Source of the DNA: Rathayibacter sp. VKM Ac-2804
Lineage (GTDB): Bacteria > Actinomycetota > Actinomycetes > Actinomycetales > Microbacteriaceae
Length of the DNA: 64,000 nucleotides
Direction of reading: 5' to 3'
Assembly (NCBI RefSeq): GCF_009866655.1
Contig: NZ_CP047420.1
Location: 372,001-436,000 of the forward strand
Every line of letters begins with the position of its first letter. The first letter of the stretch is position 1. The notes below the pieces were generated by a model. The model made no database searches and had not been told where the DNA came from. It saw only the letters and a program-made list of their open reading frames with translations. A program made the translations under genes and the position numbers. This document shows, in pieces, positions 8,433 through 17,227 of this stretch.

Positions 8433-9856
8433 TGGCGGGCCTGGCTGAGCACCTGGCCGACAGCAGCGCCGTCGCGCTCGCGGCGGCCGTCGCCTCCCGC
8501 GAGGTCTCGGCCGTCGAGGTGATGCGCGCGCACCTGGAGCGGATCGAGGAGCGCAACCCGTCGATCCGCGCCGTCGTCTCTCGGCAGCCCGACTCGGTCT
8601 CGCTCGCCGCCGCGGAGGCCGCCGACCGGCGCACCGCCGAGGCGCTCGCCGCCGGCGAGCCGCTGCCCCCGCTGCACGGCCTGCCGACCGCGGTGAAGGA
8701 CCTGATGGACGTCGCCGGCTTCCCGACGACGAACGGCTCGGCCGCCTTCGCCGACGCCGCACCCGCCGCGCACGACAGCGTCCTGGCGACGCTCCTCCGC
8801 GAGTCCGGCGCCCTGATCATCGGCAAGACCAACACCCCCGAGATGGGCCAGGGGGTGCTGACCTTCAACCCGGTCTTCGGCACCACCGTGAACCCGTGGG
8901 ACCTCTCGCGCCACGCCGGCGGGTCGAGCGGAGGCGCGGCCGCCGCCCTCGCCGCGCGGATGCTGCCGATCGCCGACGGCTCCGACAGCGGCGGGAGCCT
9001 GCGCTACCCGGCCGCGTTCTGCAACGTCGTCGGCGTGCGGCCGAGCCCCGGCCGCGTCGCGAGCGGGCGCACCGGCAACGCCTGGACCCCGCACGGCGTG
9101 ACCGGGCCGATGGCGCGCGACTCCGCCGACGCCGCGCTCTTCCTCGACGCGCTCTCGGTCGAGAAGAGCGTCTGGCCGCTGTCGTCGCTGCCCGTGCACG
9201 CCGCGCGCCCGGTCGCGGTCGACGGCCTGCGGATCGCCTGGAGCGAGGACGCCGGCGGGCTGCCGATCGACCCCGCGGTGCGCGCCGTGCACGCGGCGTT
9301 CGCCGCGCAGCTGGCCGGACTCGGCGCCGTCGTCGAGGCCGACGAGCCCGACTTCGCAGGCGCCGACGAGGCCTGGGAGACCATCGAGACCTTCGAGTTC
9401 TTCCTCGGCGGCCGGCACGCCGTCGACGCGGGGGCCACCGGCTTCCGCCCCGACTACGTCCGCAACGTCGAGCAGGGCCGCGCGACGACCGCGACCCAGC
9501 TCGCCGATGCCTACGAGCGCCGCACCCGCCTCTTCCGCGACACCGCCCGCGTCCTCGAGACGCACGACGTGCTGATCCTGCCGGCGACCCCCGTCGTCGC
9601 GCCGCCCGCGGAGCTCGAGTGGGTGCCGTCGGTCGACGGCCGCGCCTTCGACCGCTACTTCACCTGGCAGATGCTCGCGAACCGCCTGACGCTGACCGCC
9701 CACCCGGTCGTCGTCACCTCGGCCGGCTTCACCCCCGACGGCCTCCCCGTCGGCGTCCAGGTCGTCGGCCGCCACGGCCGCGAGGCTCAGCTGCTGGCGG
9801 TGACCCGCGCCCTGGAGGAGGCGACGGGGTGGATCGCCCGCACGCCGTCGTTCTGA
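8432..9856 (+). CDS. Amidase signature family amidase
   Basis: A 474-aa protein carrying the complete Ser-cisSer-Lys amidase signature. Lys is in GLPTAVKDLMDV, the Gly/Ser-rich signature is HAGGSSGGAAAALAARMLPIA, and the nucleophile region is GSDSGGSLRYPAAF. Members hydrolyse amides to acid and ammonia in the cytoplasm. The start ATG overlaps the amine oxidase stop by 1 nt. As last gene of the operon it could release an amine for the oxidase or process a downstream amide. Confidence 0.92.
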   Translation: MAGLAEHLADSSAVALAAAVASREVSAVEVMRAHLERIEERNPSIRAVVSRQPDSVSLAAAEAADRRTAEALAAGEPLPPLHGLPTAVKDLMDVAGFPTTNGSAAFADAAPAAHDSVLATLLRESGALIIGKTNTPEMGQGVLTFNPVFGTTVNPWDLSRHAGGSSGGAAAALAARMLPIADGSDSGGSLRYPAAFCNVVGVRPSPGRVASGRTGNAWTPHGVTGPMARDSADAALFLDALSVEKSVWPLSSLPVHAARPVAVDGLRIAWSEDAGGLPIDPAVRAVHAAFAAQLAGLGAVVEADEPDFAGADEAWETIETFEFFLGGRHAVDAGATGFRPDYVRNVEQGRATTATQLADAYERRTRLFRDTARVLETHDVLILPATPVVAPPAELEWVPSVDGRAFDRYFTWQMLANRLTLTAHPVVVTSAGFTPDGLPVGVQVVGRHGREAQLLAVTRALEEATGWIARTPSF

Positions 9857-9905
9857 GGCGGGCCCTCCGAGAGCCGCGGCCCCTCCGAGAGCCGCTACCG
9901 GAGCC

Positions 9906-10679
9906 TCAGCTGTAGCTGGCGCGGTTGACGGCCACCAGGAACCTGCCGTCCGTGGCGTCGCCGCCCGCCTCGATGTAGTCGCCGATGACGGCCATCGCGA
10001 GGTCGCGGCGCTGGGGGACCCGCTCCTGCACGGCCGCCGCCAGCCAGTCCGGCATCTCGGCGCGCGTGCGGTCGGTGCAGTAGACGGGGGAGCCGGGCTG
10101 CTGGCGCCAGGACTCGGCGAGCACCCCGGCGTCGACGGCGTCGAAGCCGGTCTCCTCCACGAGCCGCATCGCGAGCCGGCGGTCGTCGTCGCGGTCGGCC
10201 GCCACGGGGATCGCGACACGACGAGGGTCGCCGGCCTCGGTCGCCTTCGCGTCGAAGGACTGCGAGGTGATCGCGTTCCACGCCTTCGTGACCGGGCGGC
10301 CGAACAGCTCCGACAGCCACACGCTCTCGGGGACGCCCTCCTCGAACTCCCGCACCGAGCCGTCGCGCACCGGGTAGTGGTTCGACGTGTCGATCACCAC
10401 CGCACGCTCCGGTGCCGAGCGGACGTGCTCCGCGATGTCGGCGTTGCGGTTCATCGGGACCGAGACGATCAGGACGTCGACCCCCCTGGCGGCCTCGGCG
10501 GCGGTGACGGCTCGCGCTCCCGTCCGGAGGGCCGCGTCGCCGATGGTCTCCGGGCCGCGCGAGTTCGCGATGGCGACGTCGTGCCCGCGCCGCGCGAGCC
10601 GGCGGGCGATGGTGGAGCCGATGGAGCCGGCGCCGATGATCCCGATCTTCAGACGTTCTTCTTCTCGTTCGATGGACAT
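9906..10679 (-). CDS. NAD(P)-binding reductase (F420:NADPH oxidoreductase-like)
   Basis: A 257-aa protein with an N-terminal Rossmann motif IGIIGAGSIGSTIARRLARRGHDV and the region LFGRPVTKAWNAITSQSF, as in the NADPH-dependent F420 reductase/dinucleotide-binding family. A second in-frame ATG lies at 10688. I prefer 10679: the MerR-type promoter places its -10 over the upstream ATG, so transcription should begin very close to 10679, giving a nearly leaderless mRNA. The gene is divergent from the merR-type gene and shares its operator, so both are probably induced together. No dedicated F420 enzyme is visible nearby, and the cofactor remains uncertain. Confidence 0.8.
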   Translation of the reverse strand: MSIEREEERLKIGIIGAGSIGSTIARRLARRGHDVAIANSRGPETIGDAALRTGARAVTAAEAARGVDVLIVSVPMNRNADIAEHVRSAPERAVVIDTSNHYPVRDGSVREFEEGVPESVWLSELFGRPVTKAWNAITSQSFDAKATEAGDPRRVAIPVAADRDDDRRLAMRLVEETGFDAVDAGVLAESWRQQPGSPVYCTDRTRAEMPDWLAAAVQERVPQRRDLAMAVIGDYIEAGGDATDGRFLVAVNRASYS

Positions 10680-10694
10680 GCTCTCCATGATGAA

Positions 10695-10714
10695 CCTTCG
10701 CACTAGTGTGAAGG
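10695..10714. promoter_or_regulatory. MerR-type dyad 1, in a divergent promoter
   Basis: CCTTCGCACTAGTGTGAAGG is a near-perfect 20-bp dyad. On the reverse strand it sits between TTGACC (complement of 10713-10718) and a TCATCAT -10 region, the elongated spacer arrangement of MerR-activated promoters. The dyad is almost identical to one at 11150-11169. Confidence 0.75.
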
Positions 10715-10736
10715 TCAAGTCGACGGAGGAGGGTGC

Positions 10737-11126
10737 ATGCGCATCGGAGAGCTCTCGAAGCGGACGGGCGTGCCGTCCCGGATGCTCCGCTACTACGAGG
10801 AGCAGGGCCTGATCACCCCGCGGCGACTCGACAACGGCTACCGGGAGTACGACGACTACCTGATCGATCGCGTCGGCAAGATCAGGGGCCTGATCGACGC
10901 GGGCATCCCCACCCGGATCGTGACGAGCATCCTCCCCTGCCTGGGGCAGCCGCAGACGATCGTCGTGGAGAACGCCGAGCCCGGCCTGGTCGAGCTGCTC
11001 GAGACCGAGCGCGACCGGATGAGCGAGAAGATCGACTTCCTGACCCACAACCGCGACGCCCTGACGAGCTATCTCGAGGCCCTCACGGCGGCCGGAGTCC
11101 TGTCGTCGCAGCGCGAGGCGAGCTGA
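10737..11126 (+). CDS. MerR family transcriptional regulator
   Basis: A 129-aa MerR regulator. The winged helix is MRIGELSKRTGVPSRMLRYYEEQGLI with the second helix around NGYREYDDYLIDRV, followed by a coiled-coil dimerisation helix near residues 75-110. Four Cys or His residues for a metal site are not apparent (single Cys in ILPCLG), so it belongs with the SoxR/drug-sensing MerR types and not with metal sensors. GGAGGAGGG precedes the ATG by 5 nt. It is flanked by two matching dyads and probably controls both the divergent reductase and the downstream MFS/monooxygenase operon. Confidence 0.92.
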   Translation: MRIGELSKRTGVPSRMLRYYEEQGLITPRRLDNGYREYDDYLIDRVGKIRGLIDAGIPTRIVTSILPCLGQPQTIVVENAEPGLVELLETERDRMSEKIDFLTHNRDALTSYLEALTAAGVLSSQREAS

Positions 11127-11145
11127 ACCGGATCCGCCGTCCGGC

Positions 11146-11177
11146 TTGACCTTCTCACTAGTGTGAAGGTTCAGACT
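11146..11177 (+). promoter_or_regulatory. MerR-activated promoter for the MFS/monooxygenase operon
   Basis: TTGACC (11146-11151) and CAGACT (11172-11177) are separated by 20 bp, too long for sigma70 alone. The dyad CCTTCTCACTAGTGTGAAGG (11150-11169) lies between them. This is the classic MerR geometry, in which activator distortion realigns the -35 and -10. The sequence matches dyad 1 at 18 or more of 20 positions. Confidence 0.75.
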
Positions 11178-11278
11178 GGTCGTTGACGAGCGCTCCGACG
11201 GAGCGGTGCTCGATCCGGGAGGTCCTCAGGAGGGCGTCCCGCCGAACGTCCGCGCGACTGCTCCGGAGCCGACCCCTC

Positions 11279-12775
11279 ATGACCACTGACGTCCACTTCA
11301 CCCCCGACACGGACTCGATCGCCGTCCCTCCGGACCGCACCGGGGCGGAGCCGGCGACGCGGCTGTCCCGCGGCGAGATCCTGACGATCTCCGTCCTGGT
11401 GTTCTCCGCGTTCGTGGCGTTCCTGTCCGAGATGGTCATCGGGGTCGCGCTGCCGCAGATCATGGTCGACCTGGGGATCACGGCGACGACGGGGCAGTGG
11501 CTCACCACCGGCTACGCGCTCACCCTCGCGGTGCTCATCCCGACCTCCGGCTGGGTCATGCAGCGCTTCCACCTGCGGACGATCTTCCTCGTCAGCGTCG
11601 GCCTGTTCACCCTCGGCACCGCGATCGCGGCCGTCGCACCCGGCTTCGAGCTGCTGCTCACGGGGCGGATCGTGCAGGCGCTCGGGACGGCCGTGCTGGT
11701 CCCGCTGCTGATGACGACGTCCATCGGCCTCGTCGCGCCGTCCCGGCGGGGGCGGATGATGGCGCTGGTCACCGCCGTGACCGCCGTCGCGCCCGCCCTC
11801 GGCCCGGCGTTCTCCGGTCTGGTGATGGCGCAGCTGGGCTGGCGGTGGCTGTTCCTCCTCATCCTGCCGCTGTCGATCCTCGGCCTGGTCCTCGGCGCGA
11901 TCACGATGCCGAACCTCACCACGCCGCGGCGCACCCGGTTCGACTCCCTGTCGCTGCTGCTCTCCGCGATCGGCTTCGGCGCACTCGTCTACGGACTCGC
12001 GAGCGCGGGCGAGTCCGCCGGCGAGGGCGTCTCCGCGGCCACCTGGACCGCCCTCCCCCTGGGCGTGGCCGGCATCGCCGCGTTCGTCTGGCGGCAGCTG
12101 CGGCTGCAGCGCCGCGACGCCGCGGTCCTCGACCTGCGCATCTTCCGCTACGCCGCGTTCACCCGACCCGTGATCGTCTTCGTGTTCCTGGTGATGGGCG
12201 CCTTCAGCCTCGCCACCGTGCTCCCGCTCGTGCTGCAGGAGTCCCTCGGCCTCGGCTCGCTGGAGACGGGACTGCTGATGGTGCCGGGCGGCGCGACGAT
12301 CGGGATCGTGTCGGTGCTGGTCGGCCGCTGCTACGACCGGCTCGGAGCCCGCGGGCTCGCGATCCCCGGGGCGCTCGTCGTCGCCGCCGGATGGTGCTTC
12401 CTGACGACCTTCACCGAGGACACGTCCGTCTGGGTGGTCCTCGCCACGTTCGTGATCATCTGCGCCGGGCAGGCGTTCGCCTGGGTCGCGATCTTCACGA
12501 TGTCGCTCGGCGCGCTGCCCGGCTCCCTCGCCGGGCACGGCAGCGCGGCGCTCAACACGATCCAGCAGCTCGGTGGCGCGGCCGGTCTCGCCGTGCTCAT
12601 CGGAGTCCTCAGCGCGACCGCCGGTGGCGCCGATCCCGCCGCGATCGCCGCCGGCGCCCGAGCGGCGTTCACGGTCGGCGCCGCTCTCGCGGTCGTCGCC
12701 CTCGTGCTCGCGCTCCTCCTCCCGCGGCACACCCGCACCGCGACCTCTCTTCCCTCCGGAACGGAATCAGCGTGA
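11279..12775 (+). CDS. MFS transporter, DHA2 family multidrug exporter
   Basis: A 498-aa, predominantly hydrophobic protein of the 14-TM DHA2 family: MVIGVALPQIMVDLGI in the first helix, TTGQWLTTGYALTLAVLIPTSG, and the motif C region GPAFSGLVMAQLGWRWLF. An in-frame ATG exists at 11183, but the ATG at 11279 has CCGGAG upstream and begins the more plausible N-terminus (MTTDVHFTPD). Transcription should start near 11184 from the MerR promoter. Its stop overlaps the next gene's GTG by 4 nt. The likely role is export of a toxic compound sensed by the MerR protein. Confidence 0.9.
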   Translation: MTTDVHFTPDTDSIAVPPDRTGAEPATRLSRGEILTISVLVFSAFVAFLSEMVIGVALPQIMVDLGITATTGQWLTTGYALTLAVLIPTSGWVMQRFHLRTIFLVSVGLFTLGTAIAAVAPGFELLLTGRIVQALGTAVLVPLLMTTSIGLVAPSRRGRMMALVTAVTAVAPALGPAFSGLVMAQLGWRWLFLLILPLSILGLVLGAITMPNLTTPRRTRFDSLSLLLSAIGFGALVYGLASAGESAGEGVSAATWTALPLGVAGIAAFVWRQLRLQRRDAAVLDLRIFRYAAFTRPVIVFVFLVMGAFSLATVLPLVLQESLGLGSLETGLLMVPGGATIGIVSVLVGRCYDRLGARGLAIPGALVVAAGWCFLTTFTEDTSVWVVLATFVIICAGQAFAWVAIFTMSLGALPGSLAGHGSAALNTIQQLGGAAGLAVLIGVLSATAGGADPAAIAAGARAAFTVGAALAVVALVLALLLPRHTRTATSLPSGTESA

Positions 12776-14133
12776 CCACCCCCGACCTCTCCGCGAGCAC
12801 TCGCCTGCCGGGGCGCGACGTCCTCCTCGGGATGACCCTGACCGACGGCTATGGCAACCTCCACGGCGCGTGGCGGGCGCCCGGGGTCGACCCGGGCGCC
12901 TACGCCGACATCGACGTGAGCATCCGGTACGCGCGGTCCGCGGAGCGAGGCCTCTTCGCGTTCCTCTTCACGCCCGACTTCCCGGCCGTGCGCGGCGACC
13001 TCGAGCACTCGACGATCAGCAACGTCCTCGACCCGATCGTCTCGCTCACGGCGATCGCCCGGGCGACCGAGCGCATCGGCTTCGTCGCGACGGGGTCGAC
13101 CACGTTCCAGGAGCCGTTCAACCTGGCCCGGCAGTTCAAGGCGCTCGACGTGATCAGCCACGGCCGCGCCGGCTGGAACGCGGTGACGACGAGCGATCCG
13201 GCGGTCGCGGCGAACTACGGCCGTCCGGTCGCGGAGCGCAACGAGCGGTACGAGCGCGCGCACGAGGCGATCCAGATCACCCAGGCGCTCTGGGGCAGCT
13301 GGGAGCAGGACGCCTGGCTGAAGGACCAGCCCGGGAACCGCTTCCTCGACCCGGCCAAGCTGCGGCCGATCGACCTGCAGGGGCGGCACGTCGCCTCCCG
13401 CGGGCCGCTCGCGATCCCGCCGTCCGAGCAGGGCCAGCCCGTGGTGTTCACCTCGGGCGGCCCGAGCCCGCACCTGCTGTCGATCGCCGGCCGCTACGCC
13501 AGCGGCTTCATCGCCGAGGTCTGGACGATCGAGGAGGCCCGCGCGCAGCGGGAGCTCGTGCGTCGGGCCGCGCAGGACGCCGGCCGGGATCCGGACGAGG
13601 TCAAGTACTTCGCGGGCCTCATGACGACCGTCGCGCCGACCGTGCGCGAGGGACTCGATCGGCGGATCGCGCTGGCCGGCGACGTGATCGAGGCGCGCCT
13701 CTCGCACCTCGGCGCGATGATCGGCGTGCCGCTCTCGCCCGACCGGATCGACGAGCCGCTCTCCGAGCGCGAGCTCGCGGCGGCCCGGCCGTCGCCGGCC
13801 GATCCGCGCTCCGGCATCGCCCTCGACGTCGCCCGCCGGGGCTGGTCCCCCCGCGACGTCCTCGCGCACGGCGTGATCGACTACCACCCGACCGTCGTCG
13901 GCCCGGGCGCCCTGCACGCGGACCACATCCAGGAGTGGCTGGAGGCCGGCGCGGTCGACGGCTTCTGGATCTCGCCCGACGTCTACGAGGACGGCGTCGA
14001 CGCCTTCGTCGACGAGGTGGTGCCCCTGCTGCAGCAGCGCGGCCTCTACCCGACCGAGTACCCGGGAGCCACGCTGCGGGAGAACCTCACCGTCCCGCCC
14101 CAGTACGGGATCGACCCGCGCCTCTCCGCCTGA
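12772..14133 (+). CDS. NtaA/SnaA/DszA-type FMN-dependent monooxygenase
   Basis: A 453-aa member of the luciferase-like flavin monooxygenase superfamily, NtaA/SnaA/DszA branch. Visible features include a TIM-barrel start with LLGMTLTDGYGNLHGAWR, ARATERIGFVATGSTTFQEPFNLARQFKALD, SHGRAGWNAVTT, YERAHEAIQI and QGQPVVFTSGGPS. Such enzymes use FMNH2 from a separate reductase. The GTG start at 12772 overlaps the MFS stop (GTGA), so the two are co-translated. With a MerR regulator and a divergent NADP-binding reductase the set reads as a xenobiotic or antibiotic response: modify and export. Confidence 0.88.
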   Translation: MTTPDLSASTRLPGRDVLLGMTLTDGYGNLHGAWRAPGVDPGAYADIDVSIRYARSAERGLFAFLFTPDFPAVRGDLEHSTISNVLDPIVSLTAIARATERIGFVATGSTTFQEPFNLARQFKALDVISHGRAGWNAVTTSDPAVAANYGRPVAERNERYERAHEAIQITQALWGSWEQDAWLKDQPGNRFLDPAKLRPIDLQGRHVASRGPLAIPPSEQGQPVVFTSGGPSPHLLSIAGRYASGFIAEVWTIEEARAQRELVRRAAQDAGRDPDEVKYFAGLMTTVAPTVREGLDRRIALAGDVIEARLSHLGAMIGVPLSPDRIDEPLSERELAAARPSPADPRSGIALDVARRGWSPRDVLAHGVIDYHPTVVGPGALHADHIQEWLEAGAVDGFWISPDVYEDGVDAFVDEVVPLLQQRGLYPTEYPGATLRENLTVPPQYGIDPRLSA

Positions 14134-14196
14134 TCGCCGGCCCGGCTCGGGCAGCGGCTCGTCACGCTCAGCCGAGGTCGTGCGGGTCGCGCCGCC

Positions 14197-15141
14197 TCAG
14201 AGGCCGACCGCGACCCCCGCGAGCTGCTCGACCTGGCGCCAGAGTCGGTCCGCCGCGTCCGCCGGGGGAGCGGCGGTCCGGGTCGGCGGCGCGACGAGGA
14301 CGGGCGCGCCCCGCAGCCGGCCCCGCGGGGAGACGTACTCGCCGCCCTGCAGCTGCGGATCGGTGAGCGCCCGGACGGCGGACCATGCGGCGGCGTCCTT
14401 GCCCTGCGCCCACGGCGTGTACGGATTGCGCTGAGAGGGGGTGGTCGCGTCGCGGATCCCCGGGCGCTCCGGCGTCCTCGCGTCGACGCCCACTCCCGGC
14501 CGGGTGACGATCGACGCGACGGGGATCCCCGCGGCCCGCAGCCGGCGGTCGAGCTCGAAGGCCCAGATCTCCGTCGCCGTCTTGGCCTTCGTGTAGGCGC
14601 TGATGCCGAGCCGGGGCACGCGGCGCAGGTCGTCGACGCGCATCGGGAACTGCTGGACGAATCCCGTCGACGTGTGCACGATCCGGCTCCGGCCGCCGTG
14701 CTCGGCCGCGGTGGCCGCGAGTGCGGGCAGCAGTCGGGCGACCAGCCGCGCCCCGGCGGCGACGTGCGTGCCGAGCAGGAGCGGCAGCCCGTCCTCGGTG
14801 ACCGCGCGCGGGTCCATGCTCATCGCGCCGCCGTTGAGCAGGACGCCGTCGAGGCGCGGCAGTGCGGCGAGCTCCTCCGCGGCCCGGTCGACGGAGGCGG
14901 AGGAGCCGAGCTCGAGGACGACGGTCCGGACCCGGGCGCGCGGGACCGCGCCGCGGAGGGTGTCCGCCGCCCGCCGGAGCTTGCCCTCCGAGCGCGACGC
15001 CAGGACGACGTCCGCGCCGGCGCCGGCCAGCTGCTCGGCCGCGAAGTAGCCGATCCCGGCGGTCGCGCCGGTCACGACGACGGTGCGCCCGGTCTGGTCG
15101 GGGAGCCGTGCAGTGTCCCAGGTCGGCTGCTCGCTCGTCAT
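14197..15141 (-). CDS. Short-chain dehydrogenase/reductase
   Basis: A 314-aa SDR protein. The cofactor motif is VVVTGATAGIGYFAAEQL near residue 20 and the catalytic pair is in ISAYTKAK (Tyr and Lys of YxxxK), with the Ser-bearing RIVHTSTGF upstream. The long C-terminus (KDAAAWSAVRALTD, EYVSPRGRLRG) is as in the retinol-dehydrogenase-like extended SDRs. It is divergent from a TetR gene across 87 bp containing two matching palindromes, and is therefore the probable target of that repressor. Confidence 0.9.
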   Translation of the reverse strand: MTSEQPTWDTARLPDQTGRTVVVTGATAGIGYFAAEQLAGAGADVVLASRSEGKLRRAADTLRGAVPRARVRTVVLELGSSASVDRAAEELAALPRLDGVLLNGGAMSMDPRAVTEDGLPLLLGTHVAAGARLVARLLPALAATAAEHGGRSRIVHTSTGFVQQFPMRVDDLRRVPRLGISAYTKAKTATEIWAFELDRRLRAAGIPVASIVTRPGVGVDARTPERPGIRDATTPSQRNPYTPWAQGKDAAAWSAVRALTDPQLQGGEYVSPRGRLRGAPVLVAPPTRTAAPPADAADRLWRQVEQLAGVAVGL

Positions 15142-15160
15142 GCGGTCCTCGTCTCTCGAA

Positions 15161-15211
15161 GCGGATGATCTATCCGCATCGGACGATAGCACGAACGGAT
15201 GGGTCATCCGC
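15161..15211. promoter_or_regulatory. Two TetR-type operators between SDR and tetR genes
   Basis: Two copies of one palindrome: GCGGAT-N5-ATCCGC at 15161-15177 and ACGGAT-N5-ATCCGC at 15195-15211, with centres 34 bp apart. The adjacent TetR-family gene makes autoregulation and control of the divergent SDR gene likely. Confidence 0.75.
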
Positions 15212-15228
15212 TTGCGTAGGATGGGCGC

Positions 15229-15783
15229 ATGGCAGTCCTCCGATCCGACGCGGCGCGGAGCCGCGCGCGCATCCTGGAGGTCGCGCGCACTCATGACCGC
15301 GGCACGCTGCGGCTGAACGAGGTCGCCCGCGAGGCCGGGGTCGGCGTCGCCACCGTCTACCGGCACTTCCCGACCGTCCACGCGCTCGTCGAGGCCCTGT
15401 CCGCCGACACGCTCGACGCGATGCTCGCCGTCTCGCGCCGCGCCGCCGCGCTGCCCGATCCCGGCGCCGCCCTCGCCGTCTACCTGCGCGAGGCGCTCGA
15501 CCTCCAGCTGTCGGACGGCGGTCTCCAGGCGGTGCTGCTCTCGCCGGAGGACGAGGCCGCGTCGGTCCGCGCGGCCAAGCGCGAGATCTTCGAGTCGTTC
15601 GCCGCCGTGCTCGCGGCGGCGCGCGCCGCGGGCGCCGTCCGCCCGGACCTCACGATCGACCACCTCGAGCACCTCGTCTGCGGCATCGAGCACGCGGTCC
15701 GCCTCGGTGCTCCTGGCGACCGGGCGGTGCTGCTCGACGTGCTGCTCGACGGCCTGCGGCCGCGCGCGGTGCAGCAGCCGTGA
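15229..15783 (+). CDS. TetR/AcrR family transcriptional regulator
   Basis: A 184-aa TetR-type repressor. The N-terminal HTH reads RARILEVARTH...LRLNEVAREAGVGVATVYRHFPTVHALVEAL, with the ATVYRHF recognition helix. The C-terminal ligand-binding domain (about residues 70-180) is not assignable to a ligand. It is transcribed away from the SDR gene, and the spacer holds two TetR-like operators. Confidence 0.92.
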   Translation: MAVLRSDAARSRARILEVARTHDRGTLRLNEVAREAGVGVATVYRHFPTVHALVEALSADTLDAMLAVSRRAAALPDPGAALAVYLREALDLQLSDGGLQAVLLSPEDEAASVRAAKREIFESFAAVLAAARAAGAVRPDLTIDHLEHLVCGIEHAVRLGAPGDRAVLLDVLLDGLRPRAVQQP

Positions 15784-15824
15784 CCTGAGACCCGACCGCC
15801 TGAGACGACACCAGAGGAGCCGTC

Positions 15825-16445
15825 GTGCGCCACATCCCCCGGATCCGGCTCGACCGTCGCATCCCCGTCCCGCCGTTCGCCGACACGGAGGCCTCGGCCG
15901 CGTTCCACGGCTCCCTCGCGATCCACCTCGCCGAGCTCGGCCGCGCCTCCGGAGGACCGCACCCGGAGACCCTCGCGGTGTGCGCGCTGGTGAGCGCCGG
16001 CCGTGCGGACGCGTCGGCGCTCCCGACTCCGCTCGTGCTCGCGACCGCGCTGCGCACCTTCTTCCCCGCCGGGTGGACACCCGTCACCGTCGTGGAGGCC
16101 GCGCGGGAGCTGCTGCCGTCGCGGGACCGGCACTGGTCCGTCGTGCGGGAGGACCGCCTCGCCTACGACGGCGATCCGCGCTGGTCGGCCCGCCGCGACT
16201 CCACCGGCCGCTGGAGCTCCGAGTGGAACGAGCGCGGCACCGCGAGCCCCGACACGACCGCCGAGGACGACGACGAGATGGTGCTGCACCTGATGGCGCA
16301 CCTCACCGACCCGTTCCCCTACCCCTACGCCTGGTCGGGCACCGACGAGGAGTCCGCCCGCCGCCGCGACGACGCGGCCGAGATCGCGCGGGTCTTCGCG
16401 CTCGAGCGGCGGCTGCCCTACCTCGCCAGCTGGGCGCAGGACTGA
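15825..16445 (+). CDS. Hypothetical protein
   Basis: A 206-aa protein beginning at GTG 15825, with AGAGGAG 5 nt upstream. It is rich in Arg, Asp and Glu, without signal peptide or membrane helix. The middle has WSVVREDRLAYDGDPRWSARRDSTGRWSSEWNERG, and the C-terminal part has EDDDEMVLHLMAHLTDPFPYPYAW. I recognise no family. It lies 41 bp after the tetR gene on the same strand and ends 2 bp before a convergent MBL-fold gene. Confidence 0.7.
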   Translation: MRHIPRIRLDRRIPVPPFADTEASAAFHGSLAIHLAELGRASGGPHPETLAVCALVSAGRADASALPTPLVLATALRTFFPAGWTPVTVVEAARELLPSRDRHWSVVREDRLAYDGDPRWSARRDSTGRWSSEWNERGTASPDTTAEDDDEMVLHLMAHLTDPFPYPYAWSGTDEESARRRDDAAEIARVFALERRLPYLASWAQD

Positions 16446-16447
16446 GC

Positions 16448-17227
16448 TCAGGCGATCGGCCGGCGCGCGGCGACGTCCGCGGCCTGCGCGACTCCGGACC
16501 GCCACGGCACCCCGTGCCCCGGCAGCAGCACGGCCGCCCCGGTCGCCGCCAGCACGTCGAGCGATGCGAGCGAGACCGCCGTGTCCGCGGTCGCCGCCCG
16601 GGCCACGAGGTGCGGACCGGTCCGGGCGGAGTACGGGTCGAGCGTCACCAGGGCGTCGCCGCCGATCACCGCGCCGCGCTCGGGCAGGTGCAGCGAGACG
16701 TGCCCGTCGGTGTGCCCGGGCGTCGCGAGCACGACGGGCGAGCCGGGCACATCGAGGACGGCACCCGATTCTAGGGCGGTCGTGCCGGTGAGCGGAGGGA
16801 CCCGCAGCGCGCCCGCCCGCGCCATCGCGCCCAGCACCGGGACGGCCGACGGGTGGCGCAGCGGGTACAGCAGCGGCGTGCGCTGCCGGCGGTAGGAGTA
16901 GGGGTGCGCGGCGAGCCGGGCGTCGGCGGGGTGCAGCCACACCGGCACGCCGCGCTCGCGCAGCCGCCGCGCGAAGCCGAGGTGGTCGAAGTGCGCGTGC
17001 GTGAGCACCAGAGCGTCGATGTCGGCGAGCCCGCGGCCGAGGGCGTGCAGCGTCCGGAGGAGGTGCGGCCAGGTCCCGGGCAGCCCCGCGTCGACGACGG
17101 TCAGCCGCCCGCCCTCCTCCAGCAGGAACAGGTTGGTGAACGCGTGCTCGAGCCGGTGCACCCCCTCCACCTCGTGCCGGTGGAGGCTCGGGCCCCCGCG
17201 CCGCCGTCCGCCCGTGTACGCGCTCAT
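16448..17227 (-). CDS. MBL-fold metallo-hydrolase
   Basis: A 259-aa metallo-beta-lactamase-fold protein. The dinuclear zinc motif is intact: LVLTHAHFDHLGF (HxHxDH) near residue 75, TPGHTDGHVSLHLP for the third His, GGDALV for the bridging Asp, and a terminal PGHGVPW His. The family hydrolyses thioesters, lactones and related bonds; the specific substrate cannot be told. It is convergent with the hypothetical gene at its 3' end. Confidence 0.9.
   Translation of the reverse strand: MSAYTGGRRRGGPSLHRHEVEGVHRLEHAFTNLFLLEEGGRLTVVDAGLPGTWPHLLRTLHALGRGLADIDALVLTHAHFDHLGFARRLRERGVPVWLHPADARLAAHPYSYRRQRTPLLYPLRHPSAVPVLGAMARAGALRVPPLTGTTALESGAVLDVPGSPVVLATPGHTDGHVSLHLPERGAVIGGDALVTLDPYSARTGPHLVARAATADTAVSLASLDVLAATGAAVLLPGHGVPWRSGVAQAADVAARRPIA

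Noticed and set aside
5109..8762. 1217-aa reverse frame opposite the amine oxidase genes
   Set aside because: Low-complexity Arg/Val/Asp shadow typical of high-GC antisense; no domain, and it crosses several real genes.
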